From Chamaecrista fasciculata (lineage: Eukaryota > Streptophyta > Magnoliopsida > Fabales > Fabaceae), in the NCBI GenBank assembly GCA_003254925.1, contig QANZ01048418.1:1-64000 (forward strand): 64,000 nt of DNA. The letters are read 5' to 3'. Positions 21,661 to 32,901 of this stretch are shown in pieces. The position numbers and the translations under genes are program-made. Numbering within the stretch: the first letter of the stretch is position 1; each line of letters opens with the position of its first letter. The notes under the pieces are model-generated. The model made no database searches, was not told the DNA's origin, and saw only the letters and a list, made by a program, of their open reading frames with translations.

Positions 21661-23794
21661 TGTTGGAGATTATAGAGCGAACGCAGCGGAAAAAGTGCAA
21701 AATTAAAATTTTCGCAAAAACCTAATAATCTCCACCCAGGATCCACCATTGGTGTTTATACCAGCGAGAAAAGAAGTTTACCTAAATCAAACGGTTGCTT
21801 TGAAATTTGCAATTCCGAGAAGTCCACAGGTTCGTGTCCTTCCTTTGCCGGTGATCCACATGAACAGTTTGTCAGATACCCAGGTGCTAGCCTTCAACCT
21901 CTTCTCCAAGAGATTCCGGGAACCGATCTACAATCTTGAGTTCTCAAGAACACTTCTTGAAAACTCCAAGATTTGGTGGCACAAAACCAAGAATCAAATT
22001 CTTGGACACACAACTCTAGGGTTGTGCGACTTTCTCTCTCTATTTCACACAACTCGCCTAAACCCTTAAGTTTTTAGGGTTTTCACAAAACTCTCTTTCA
22101 CCCACTTGGAATAGGCGAATTTCTCTCTCTCTCTCTTGGGCTAGGCGACTTGCTCTCTTTAAATAGGGAGAATCACATTCCTAACTCATGAAAATAGGGA
22201 ATTACTAATTTTGATTATAAGATTACACTAATATTATAATTCAAAATCAAAAGGCAATTTAAATTTAAATTTCAAGATCAAATCTTGAAAACTAAATCTT
22301 GAATGCCCAATTCCCATTGGTTGGAATGAGTCAGGAGGATTTGAATTCTTAATTAAAATATTACACTAATATCTTAATTTAAATTCAAAATGCAATCTTG
22401 AAATTCAAAATGCAAGATCAAATCTTGCACTCCACTCTCCAAGAATGCGCCACCTCCTATTATCCTTTTATAGGAATTTAATAAATAAGATAACAACCCT
22501 AACTCTTAGGAAGTTATCATAATCTTATTAATATCCTTAACAAATTGAATTAAAATATTACCCTAATATCTTAATTCAAATTTGAATCTTGAATTCAAAA
22601 TCAAATCTTGAATTCAAATTAACAAAATCACATTTTATTAATTAGATCCAAGTGAGGCGCCACCCTCATTATCTTATCCTTCAATATCAGAGAATTTAAT
22701 AAATCAATAATCCCCTAACTTTTAGGAGACTTAGCCAATTCATTATTCCCTAATATTTTAAATAAGAATCCAATTGTAAATAGATTAATCAAATTAACTA
22801 TTTAACAATTAATATATTTAAACTTGTCTAACAAATCTAAATATTACAAATGTAGATTTTATTCAAGACAAGACTTAATGTCCTATGACATTCAACTATG
22901 TCTTAAATTGTGTCACTAAAGTGACTCACGAATTAAACCCTAATTCATGTCCCATTACAGTATCTTGATCCTGCTCATGTGTGACCCAGCAGGCCTCACG
23001 TGAAGTTCGCAGCAAGCCATCTCTGTGACTCACAAGTCGAGAGCGGACTCTAGCAAGCCATCACGACTACCCAAAACATGTGAGTTATCGCTTTAACATC
23101 AACGACTTAACCTTAGTACCACCTTGTCATTATCCCTTTTGTCACACGCTATTTTGGTCATGGGAAAGTCATCCTTAATCCAAACCATAACTTTCTCGAT
23201 TCCTTGAGTTAGTCCCATTTCCCTGTGTGGCCACACATTCCTTGGACAGACTGATCGAGGGGCCCAGTTAAATATCTCTCAACTTAATGAGGGACAAAAT
23301 TCCTTCTTGGTCAACCACATTCCTCAGCACGACAAACAACTAATCCCGTACCTAGCCTGTATGGCTACCCTGTTACGGGCAACGTTGGACTAGGCCAAAG
23401 TTCAGCATCTACAACGCCGGAATAGTCAAGGCCTCAGGTCTAAGGGCATCGTGACAGGTGTACAGGAGAGGCTAGCTCATGACTAAACCCATGCAGGACT
23501 CTCCGGGTCGGTCTAGCAACTTGTAACCCTTTACATAATTGCACCATGACTCTCGAAAAGCATTTCATGCGTGTATCTCTATACACCGAAGTCGTGCTGG
23601 TCTTAGTTCATTCATGTTCCCACGTGGATAATGACTAGGGACAGTTTAGAATAATTATCTCATAATTAATCACGGATTGTCATCACAGTAAACATGCTAA
23701 TAATATGATAACGACACAATTCATCATCCATAAATCAGTCAAACAATATGTTCATACACATAAAATAATTGGCCCTAGGGCACAATCTCCATCA
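21661..23794 (-). mobile_element. Copia LTR 'C', probably solo
   Basis: Minus-strand LTR of 2134 bp. The plus strand begins TGTTGGAGATTATAGAGCG and ends GGGCACAATCTCCATCA. Flanks AACTG (21656-21660) and AACTA (23795-23799) match at 4 of 5 positions, which fits a solo LTR with one later mutation. Neither a polypurine tract nor pol sequence follows. Same tail subfamily as D, E, H and I. Confidence 0.8.
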
Positions 23795-23839
23795 AACTAT
23801 TCTAGGCCTTCATACGAAATAAATGGTTCATGACCTTGT

Positions 23840-24031
23840 TCATTCAACAGAACAAATTTCGATTATTTGACTGATGATAGACCCCCTATTGCCCATACAT
23901 ACAAAAGAAGAGGAAAGAAAGGGCCCAAAGTGACTATTGGGCCTGGGAATGGGAAGCAAGCAACCGTACAACAAGAAGAGAATGCAGAGAAAGGACATGC
24001 CAGTGCTGCTGACTGGCATAACAATTTTTGA
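23840..24031 (+). pseudogene. Possible gypsy pol C-terminal tail
   Basis: A reading frame ends at TGA 24029-24031 and includes FDYLTDDRPPIAHTYKRRG and KKGPKVTIG. Tyr-x-Arg-Arg-Gly tails follow the integrase in several plant gypsy lineages, and the next bases (24029-24043, TGATGGTAGTGGGAG) look like a polypurine tract before an LTR. An in-frame stop lies upstream, so only this scrap is open. Identity is tentative. Confidence 0.3.
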
Positions 24032-24043
24032 TGGTAGTGGGAG

Positions 24044-24251
24044 TGTGTGTAGGTTGTACCTAGGAGTATATCAGAGGTTTGTGGGTGTGTGTTAGGAGGG
24101 AATTGGTTAGGTTATTGTAGAGAGAGTGCTGGCCTCTCGAATGCCCAGTCTTTATGTTTTCATGCTTGTTTATGCTATTGTGTGTATGGTGTTTCTGATT
24201 CTCAGGGACCAATTTATCTATTACTGAAATATATAGCAGGAGGCTCTATCA
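24044..24251 (+). mobile_element. Short gypsy LTR candidate
   Basis: A TG...CA interval of 208 bp lies between the purine tract and a primer-binding-like site. It ends GGAGGCTCTATCA. The length is short for a plant LTR and no second copy is in the window, so the 5' boundary rests only on position. Confidence 0.35.
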
Positions 24252-24254
24252 TTT

Positions 24255-24266
24255 TGATATCAGAAC
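24255..24266 (+). promoter_or_regulatory. Degenerate primer-binding site (tRNA-iMet type)
   Basis: TGATATCAGAAC matches the plant consensus TGGTATCAGAGC at 10 of 12 positions. Both differences are G to A, as expected for decay of methylated DNA. Sits three bases after the presumed LTR and 32 bases before the gag start. Confidence 0.6.
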
Positions 24267-24297
24267 GGTCTGATTTATGGGAATCGTCAGGAACAAA

Positions 24298-24704
24298 ATG
24301 GATGGACGCGTAGAAGAGTTGGAGAAGGGTTTCACAGCCATGAATGACACTATGGCAACTTTGAAGGGGATAGTTGATACTTTGCAGGATGATTTCAAAG
24401 TAGTGAAAGAGTAGATACTAGAGATGAAGGAAGGAGCTAATAATAGAGGTGACAAGACGGTACCTATAGCCGATGCTACTCCCTCTATTCAGGAAAGTGC
24501 TCCCAATGATCCACAACCATTGACAGAAACAGAGAACGCTCCGGAGAAAGATCCCACCCGGTATAGGAAACTAGAAATTCCTATTTTCTCAGGTGAAAAC
24601 CCCGACGGCTGGTTTTTCAAATTACAATGTTATTTTTCAGTGAATGACGTGCCGGAGAATGAGAAGTTGGAAGCCATAGCTGTATGTTTGGAAGCACATG
24701 CTCT
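24298..24704 (+). pseudogene. Ty3/gypsy gag fragment
   Basis: ATG at 24298 opens MDGRVEELEKGF. An in-frame TAG lies at 24412-24414. The frame then continues through RKLEIPIFSGENPDGWFFKL and ENEKLEAIAVCLEAHAL, the start of the retrotransposon gag domain. It is cut at 24704 by LTR D, so the C-terminal half of the domain and the zinc knuckle are missing. Gag would form the particle core. Confidence 0.85.
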
Positions 24705-26786
24705 TATTGGGAAATTATAGAGCGAGCGCAGCGGAAGAAAACGTAAAATTAAAAATTTCGCCAAGCCTATAATTTCCTTCCAGGATCCAATATCTATGTT
24801 TATACTAGTAAGGGAAGATGTATACCTAAATTTCAATCGGTGGCTTTGAAACTTGAGAGTCCGAGAAGTACACAGCAACGCGTGTCCTTCCTCTGCCGGT
24901 GATCCACACGAACAGTTTGGCAGACACCTAGGTGCTAGCCTCCAATCTCTTCTTCCCAAGAGATCACGGGAACCAAATCTACGAATCTTGAATCTTCAAG
25001 AACGGTTCTTGAAGACTCAAGAAGGTGGCGCACAAGCAAACCTCACACACAACTCAAAACCCTAATCCTATTAGGGTTAGGTCGACTTTCTCTCTCTCTA
25101 GGGAGAAGTCAATTTTAGTCTAACTAAAAATGGGGTTAGTCGACTTGTGTGGGGTGTGTTTGTATTTATAGAGTCTCATTAGGGAATCACATTCCCTAAC
25201 TCATCAAATTAAGGAAATTATTTTAATCAAGAAATAGGGGTTCCTAAAATCTTGAATTATGATATTACACTAATATTATAATTCAAAACTAAAAGGAAAT
25301 TTAAATTTAAATTTCAAGATTAAATCTTGAAACTAAATCTTCAATGCCCAATCCCCATTGGTCAAGAGGATTTGAATTCCTAATTAAAATATTACATTAA
25401 TATCTTAATTAGAAATTCAAAATGCAATCTTGAAAACCAAAATGCAAGATCAAATCTTGCCCCTTGAATTAAAATATTACCCTAAAATCTTTAATTCAAA
25501 CTTGAATCTTGAATTCAAATTCCCTAACAATATTAAATTAAAATATTACCCTAATATCTTTAATTCAAACTTGAATCTTGAAATCAAAATCAAATCTTGA
25601 ATTTAAATTCAAATCTTGATTTAAATTAACAAAACAATTTTATTAATTAAATCAAGAAGAGGCGCCACCCTCTATCTTTCTTGTTATCCAATATTAAAGA
25701 ATTTAATAAATGAATAATCCCCTAACTTTTAGGAGGCTTATCCAATTCATTATTCCCTAATATTTTAAACAGGAATTTAATTATAAATAGATTAATCAAA
25801 TTAACTATTTAACAATTAATATATTTAAACTTGTCTAAGAAATTTAAATATCATAAACGTAGATATTATTTAAGACAAGACTTCATGTCCTAAGAAATGC
25901 AACTATGTCTTAAATTGTGTCACTAAAGTGACTCACGAATTAACCCTAATTCGTGTCCCAAAATGGTATCTTGATCCTGCTCGTGTGTGACCCAGCAAGC
26001 CTCACGTGAAGTTGGCAGCAAGCCATCTCTATGACTCACAAGTCGAGAGCGTACTCTAGCAAGCCAACACGACTACCGAAAACACGTGAGTTATCAATTT
26101 AACGCCAAACGACATAACCTTAGTATTACCTTGTCTTAATCCCGATTGTCACACGATATTTTGGTCATGGATAAGGCACGGGAAAGTCATTCCTTGAGTT
26201 AGTCCCATTTCCCTGTGTGGCCACACATTCCTTGGACAGACTCATCGAGGGTGCCAGTTAAATATCTCCCAACTTAATGAGGGACAAAATTCCTTCTTGG
26301 TCAACCACATTCCTCAGCACGGTAAACAACCAAACCCGTACCTAGCCTGTATGGCTACCCTATTACGGGCAACGTTGGACTAGGCCAAAGTTCGACATCT
26401 ACAATGCCGGAATAGTCAAAACCTCAGGTCTAAGGGCATCGTGACAGGTGTACACGAGAGGCTAGCTCATCACTAAAACCCATGCAAGACTCTCTGGGTC
26501 GGTCCAGCAACTTGTAACCCCTTACATAATTGCACCATGACTCTCGTAAAGCATCGTATGCATGTATCTCCATACACCGAAGTCATGCTGGTCTTAGTTC
26601 ATTCACATTCCCACATGAATAATCGACCAGGAATAGTTTTAGAATAATTATCTCATAATTAATCAGGGATTGTTATCACAATAAACATGCTAATAATATG
26701 ATAACGACATAATTTATCATCCATAAATTAATCAAACATATGTTCATACATATAAAATGATTGGCCCTAGGGCACAATCTCCATCA
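24705..26786 (-). mobile_element. 3' LTR of copia element D
   Basis: 2082 bp, minus strand. It starts TATTGGGAAATTATAG on the plus strand; the expected TG terminus has become TA. It ends CACAATCTCCATCA. The minus-strand sequence just before it, GCAAGTGGGAGTT (26787-26799 complement), is the polypurine tract, so this is a 3' LTR attached to its coding region and not a solo copy. It interrupts the gypsy gag at 24704. Confidence 0.88.
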
Positions 26787-26833
26787 AACTCCCACTTGCA
26801 CTAGGTACAATCATTAATCAAACTATTCCTACA

Positions 26834-28357
26834 CTAGGTACACTGATCAATGTGTCTAATCCCCATCGACGTTACATGGCGTTCACGTACGACCCGTGCT
26901 AGAGGTTTCATAAGAGGATCGGCAACATTATTCTCGCCTGCTACTTTACATATCTTCACATCACCTCTGTTAACCATCTCTCTGACAAGGTGATAACGTC
27001 TAATTATATGTTTGGTCCTTTGGTGGGACCGGGGCTCCTTGGCTTGTGCAATAGCACCACTATTGTCACAATACAAGGTTATAGGATCAGCGATGGTCGG
27101 AACCACATCAAGCTCAGCAATGAACTTCCTAATCCATACAGCCTCCTTCGCCGCATCTGATGTTGCTATATACTCAGCCTCTGTTGTAGAATCAGCAATC
27201 GTGCTCTGCTTGGAACTCTTCCAACTCACGCTGCCACCGTTCAGGAGAAACACGTATCCAGACTGCGATTTAAAATCATCTTGGTCGGTTTGGAAACTGG
27301 CGTCTGTGTAACCCATTACACATAGCTCTTCATCAGTTCCACCGTAAACCAAGAATTCATCCTTAGTTCTTCTCAAGTACTTAAGGATGTTTTTGACAGC
27401 GGTCCAATGATCCTCACCAGGGTCTTGTTGGAACTGGCTCGTCATACTCAAGGCAAACGACACATCGGGTCGAGTACACAACATGGCATACATGATGGAT
27501 CCTATTGCCGAAGCATAAGGCATACCACTCATGCACCTTCGCTTATCAAGTGTCTTGGGACACTGATTCTTGCTCAGGACTAAACCATGATTCATCGGTA
27601 TGAATCCCTTCTTGGAATTTTGCATACTGAACCGTTTCAGTACTTTATCCAAGTATGTACTCTGACTTAATCCAAGAAGCCTTCGAGATCTATCTCTATA
27701 GATCTTGATGCCTAGAATATAGGCAGCATCTCCTAAGTCCTTCATTGAGAATGATTTTCCCAACCAAGATTTCACAATCTCCAAGGTAGGGACATCATTT
27801 CCAATGAGCAATATGTCATCGACATAAAGCACCAAGAAAACAATCGTGCTCCCACTAACCTTCTTGTAAACACAAGGCTCATCAGGATTTTAAAAGAAGC
27901 CAAACTCTTTGACTACCTAATCAAAACAATGATTCCAACTCCGTGATGCTTGCTTCAATCCATAAATGGATCTCTGAAGCTTGCATACCTTCTCTTGTTC
28001 CTCTGGACATACAAACCCCTCATGTTGTGTCATGTACACATCCTCGGGCAGCCTTCCATTAAGGAATGCTGTTTTGACATCCATTTCCCACATCTCATAG
28101 TCATAATATGCAGCTATGGCAAGGAGGATCCTAATGGACTTGGCCATTGCAACTGGGGAAAACGTTTCATCATAGTCAATACCATGACGTTGAGTGAACC
28201 CCTTTGCAACTAGCCTGGCCTTAAAGACATTGACATTGCCATCCATGTCTGTTTTCTCCTTGAAAACCCACTTGCACCCTACGGCTTTAACACCTTCAGG
28301 TGGAGAGACTAAGGTCCATACCTTATTGTCGTACATGGATTGCATTTTTGCCTTCAT
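26834..28357 (-). pseudogene. Copia element D: reverse transcriptase-RNase H
   Basis: 28357-27917 gives the RT N-terminal half (GCKWVFKEKTDMDG, WEMDVKTAFLNG, RSIYGLKQASRSW). 27835-26834 gives YVDDILLIGND, the RT thumb, and RNase H with GYTDASFQTD and LYCDNSGAIAQAKE. Stops near 27916 and 27890 (an expected Gln codon is now TAA) divide the halves. The upstream end is cut by insertion of LTR E at 28363 after the residues matching EAMKA. Integrase and gag of D are not in the window. Confidence 0.9.
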
Positions 28358-28362
28358 GGCTT

Positions 28363-30544
28363 TGTTGGGAAATCACAGAGCGAGCGCAGCGGAAAAATTG
28401 AAAAAAAACCTTAAATATGCTAACTCTGTGATTCCTTCCAGGATCCCCTAATTATATTTATACCAGAAAAGTAAAGATGTTTACCTACATTTTAATCGGT
28501 GACTTGTTGTGTTCGCGAATCTGAGAAGTCCACTCCGAGTGTCCTTCCTCTACCGGTGATCCACACGAGTAGTTTGGCAGATGCCCAAGTGCTAGCCTCC
28601 TTCACTTCTTCCCAAGTGAATACAGGAACTTTATCTACGGTTCTTGAATGATCAAGAACGATTCTTGATCCTCAAGATTGATCAGCGCAACTCACACACA
28701 AAGACCCAAGAATTATATGATGTAGGTCGAACTTTCTCTCTCTAAGAAGAAAATCAACTCTCTGTCTTAAAACTAGGATTGGCGAATTTTTGACTCTAAA
28801 AAATTGCTAGCTTTCTTGTGTTAGGTGCCTATGCCTAGTGTGTGGGTATTTATAATGTCCTCATTCCTAAAATTAGGGAATTACTAATCTAATTAGTGAA
28901 TCCCTAAAATCTTGAATATTATAATTTCATTAACATTTATATATTCAGGGAATCTTGATCTATAATTTTACACTAATATTATAATTCAAAAGGCAATTTG
29001 AAATTCACACCTCAAGATCAAATCTTGAAATCCAATCTTGATTGCTCAAATCCCATTGGTTGGAATGAGTCATGAGGAATTGATTTTATAATTAAAATAT
29101 TACTTTAATATCTTAGATCATAAAATTCGAATTGCACATATCATTTAAATTCAAAATGCAAGATCAAATCTTGCACCCCAAGAATTCAAGATATGCGCCA
29201 TCCTCATCTTGTTTTAGAGGAATTCAATAACAACCCAAACTCTTAGTTAGTTATAACCACCTTTGTTAATTCCCAACAATATTGAATTAAAATATTACCT
29301 TAATATCTTTATTTTAAACTTTGAATCTTGAAATCAAAATCATATCTTGAATTCAAATTCAAATCTTGATTTAATTAACAAAACATTTTTATTTATTAAA
29401 TTAATACATATGAGCCGCCACCCTCTCCCTTGTTATCCTAATATTGGAGAATTTAATAAATCAATAATCTCCTAACTTTTAGGAAACATATTTAATTTAA
29501 TATTCCCTAATATTATAAACAAGAATTTAATTATAAATAGATTAATCAAATTAACTATTTATTAATTAATATATTTAAACTTGTCCAACAAATTTAAATA
29601 TCATAAACGTATATATTATTTAAGACAAGATTTCATGTCCTAAGACATTCAACTATGTCTCAGATTGTGTCCCTAATTCGTGTCCCATTACGGCAGCTTG
29701 ATCCTGCTCGTGTGTGACCCAGCAGGCCTCACGTGAAGTTGGCAGCAAGTCATCTCTATGACTCACAAGTCGAGAGCGGACTCTAGCAAGCCATCACGAC
29801 TACCCAAAACACGTGAGTTATCGTTTTTACAAAACCGATTTAACCTAAGTAACAACTTGTCATAATCCCTATTGTCACACGATATTTTGGTCCTGGATAA
29901 GGCACGGGAAAGTCATCCTTAATCCAAGCCATAACTTTCTCGATTTCCTGAGTTAGTTCTATTTCCCTGTGTGGCCACACATTCCTTGGACAAACTCATC
30001 GAGGGCGCCAGTTAAATATCTGTCATCTCAATGAGGGACAAAATTCCATCTTGGTCAACCACATTCCTCAGCACGGTAAACAACCAAACCCGTACATAGC
30101 CTGTATGGCTACCCTACTACGGGAAATGTTGAACTAGGCCAAAGTTTGACATCTACAACACCGGAATAGTCAAGACCTCAGGTCTAAGAGCATCGTGACA
30201 GGTGTACAGGAGAGACTCGCTAATGACTAAACCCATGCAGGACTCTCCGGGTCGGTCCAGCAACTTGTAGCCCCTTACTTATTGCACCATGACTCTCGTA
30301 AAGCATCTAGTGCATGTATCTCTATACACCGAGGTCATGCTGGTCTTGGTTCATTCTCGGTCCCACGAGAACAATCGACCAGGGACAGATTTAGATTAAT
30401 TATCTTATAATTAATTAAGGACGCTAACAAAGTAAACATGCTAATAATATGATAAAAACATAATTTATCATCTATAAATTAATCAAAACAATATGTTCAA
30501 AACATTCACATAAAATGATTGGCCCTAGGGCACAATCTCCAACA
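28363..30544 (-). mobile_element. 3' LTR of copia element E
   Basis: 2182 bp, TGTTGGGAAATCACAGAGCG to CAATCTCCAACA on the plus strand. Preceded by GGCTT at 28358-28362, the presumptive left target duplication within D's RT. The mate was not found because the right end of E is missing. Followed by AACTCCCACTTCC, the complement of E's polypurine tract. Confidence 0.9.
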
Positions 30545-30591
30545 AACTCCCACTTCCACTAGGTACAATCATTAATCGAATTGTTCCTACA

Positions 30592-32217
30592 CTAGGTACA
30601 TTCATCATTGCGTCTAATCCCCATCGACGTTACATGTCGTTCATGTATGACCCGTGCTAGGGGTTTCGTAAGAGGATCGGCAACATTATCCTCGCCTGCT
30701 ACTTTACATATCTTGATATCTCGTCTGTCAATAATCTCTCTGACAAGGTGATATCGTCTGAGTATGTGCTTGGTCCTCTGGTGAGACCGGGGTTCCTTGC
30801 CTTGTGCAACAGCCCCACAATTGTCACAATACAAGGTTATGGGATCAGCAATGGTCGGAACCACACCTAGCTCAGTGATGAACTTCCTAATCCACACAGC
30901 CTCCTTCGCTGCATCTGATGCTGCAATGTACTCAGACTCTGTTGTAGAATCAGCAATCGTGCTCTGCTTGGAACTCTTCCAACTCACGCTGCCACCGTTC
31001 AGGAGAAACACGTATTCGGACTGCGATTTAAAGTCATCTTGATCGGTTTGGAAACTGGAATTTGTGTAACCCATTACACATAGCTCCTCATCAGTTCCAC
31101 CGTAAACCAAGAATTCATCCTTAGTTCTTCTTAAGTACTTAAGGATGTTTTTGACAGCGGTCCAATGATCCCCTTCAGGGTCTTGTTGGTACCGGCTCGT
31201 CATGCTTAGGGCAAACGACACATCGGGTCGAGTACATAACATGGCATACATGATGGATCCTATTGCGGAGGCATAAGGGATGCCACTCATGCGCCCTCGC
31301 TCATCAAGTGTCTTGGGACACTGTTTCTTGCTCAGGACTAAACCATGATTCATCGGTATGAATCCCTTCTTGGAATCTTGCATACTGAACCGCTTCAGTA
31401 CCTTACCCAAGTATGTACTCTGACTTAATCCAAGAAGCCTTCGAGATCTATCTCTATAAATCTTGATACCTAGAATATAGGTAGCTTCTCCTAAGTCCTT
31501 CATTGAGAACGACTTTCCCAACCAAGATTTCACAATCTCTAAGGTTGGAATATCATTTCCAATGAGCAATATGTCATCGACATATAGCACCAAGAACACA
31601 ATTGTGCTCCCACTAACCTTCTTATAAACACAAGGCTCATCAGGGTTTTGTAAGAAGCCAAACTCTTTGACTACCTCATCAAAGCAATGATTCCAACTCC
31701 GGGATGCTTGCTTCAATCCATAAATGGATCTCTGAAGCTTGCATACCTTTTCTGGTTCCTCTGGACATACAAACCCCTCGGGTTGTGTCATGTACACATC
31801 CTCTGGTAGCCTTCCATTAAGGAATGTTGTTTTGACATCCATTTGCCATATCTCATAGTCATAATATGCGGCTATGGCAAGCAGGATCCTAATGGACTTG
31901 GCCATTGCAACAGGGGAGAACGTTTCGTCATAGTCAATACCATGACGTTGAGTGAACCCCTTTGCAACTAGCCTGGCCTTGAAGACGTTGACATTGCCAT
32001 CCATGTCTGTTTTTTCTTTGAAAACCCACTTGCACCCTACAGCTTTTACACCTTCGGGTGGAGCGACTAAGGTCCATACCTTGTTGTCGTACATGGATTG
32101 CATCTCTGCCTTCATGGCTTCAACCCATTTCTCAGAGTTGGGATCCACGATAGCTTCTTGATAGGTGGTAGGCTCACCACACTCCATGAGCAACACATCC
32201 TTGTTCTTAGTCATCAA
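30592..32217 (-). CDS. Copia element E: RT-RNase H, 541-residue open frame
   Basis: Open without a stop across the RT and RNase H. Motifs: GCKWVFKEK (61-69), MDVKTTFLNG (126-135), YVDDILLIGND (212-222), LYCDNCGA (463-470), and the C-terminal ADPLTKPL. The usual GYTDASF of RNase H reads GYTNSSF here, so the first catalytic Asp is Asn386 and RNase H is probably dead although the frame is open. The frame meets the integrase end at 32214-32217 where the single polyprotein has been broken. Angela-type copia by general resemblance (inference). Confidence 0.9.
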   Translation of the reverse strand: MMTKNKDVLLMECGEPTTYQEAIVDPNSEKWVEAMKAEMQSMYDNKVWTLVAPPEGVKAVGCKWVFKEKTDMDGNVNVFKARLVAKGFTQRHGIDYDETFSPVAMAKSIRILLAIAAYYDYEIWQMDVKTTFLNGRLPEDVYMTQPEGFVCPEEPEKVCKLQRSIYGLKQASRSWNHCFDEVVKEFGFLQNPDEPCVYKKVSGSTIVFLVLYVDDILLIGNDIPTLEIVKSWLGKSFSMKDLGEATYILGIKIYRDRSRRLLGLSQSTYLGKVLKRFSMQDSKKGFIPMNHGLVLSKKQCPKTLDERGRMSGIPYASAIGSIMYAMLCTRPDVSFALSMTSRYQQDPEGDHWTAVKNILKYLRRTKDEFLVYGGTDEELCVMGYTNSSFQTDQDDFKSQSEYVFLLNGGSVSWKSSKQSTIADSTTESEYIAASDAAKEAVWIRKFITELGVVPTIADPITLYCDNCGAVAQGKEPRSHQRTKHILRRYHLVREIIDRRDIKICKVAGEDNVADPLTKPLARVIHERHVTSMGIRRNDECT

Positions 32218-32901
32218 AAATCCATATCTTTGAGGTCGAAACGTGTTCTATCAGACCTTCGTGGTCCTTGTGCCACTAGAGGAGTTTCCGCAACGTCTTG
32301 TGGTTCTTCTCTAGTTTCCGTCTGCGCCTCTAGAGTGTCTTGTGGATCTTGAACCTCTTCAAGATCTATCTTACTCCCACTGTTTCTTTTGGAAACAAAA
32401 TCCCTTTCTAAAAAGAATCCACTTCTGACTACAAACACTTTGTTGTCAGATGGGCAGTAGACATAATACCCCCTTGTTTCCTTGGGGTATCCCACAAATA
32501 AACACTTGAGGGATTTGGGAGACAGTTTATCGTTAGGCCGTTGCTTAACATAAACCTCGCATCCCCAAACCTTGAGGTAAGACAAAATGGGCTTCTTCCC
32601 ATTCCATATCTCATATGGTGTCTTCTCAACTGCTTTAGACGGAACACGGTTAAGTGTGAAACCAGCAGTTTCTAGAGCATGCCCCCAAAAGGACGGCGGA
32701 AGATCAGCTTGACTCATCATAGATCGGACCATATCTAATAAAGTCTGATTCCTCCTCTCAGAAACACCATTCCACGGTAGGGTTCCAGGAGGGGTAAGTT
32801 GTGAGACTATCCCACAACTTCTAAGATGATCAATGAATTAATGAATCAAATACTCGCCACCTCGATCAGATCGAAGAACTTTGATTTTCTTGTCAAGTTG
32901 G
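32214..32901 (-). pseudogene. Copia element E: integrase C-terminal part
   Basis: 32732-32214 encodes MVRSMMSQADLPPSFWGHAL, LNRVPSKAVEKTPYE and the following linker up to RRSDRTRFD. Upstream, 32901-32733 carries the DRGGEY/SERRNR region of the integrase core interrupted by stops (for example TTCATTGATTCAT to a stop near 32838). The coding sequence is split at 32901 by solo LTR G and resumes at 34943. Confidence 0.85.
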
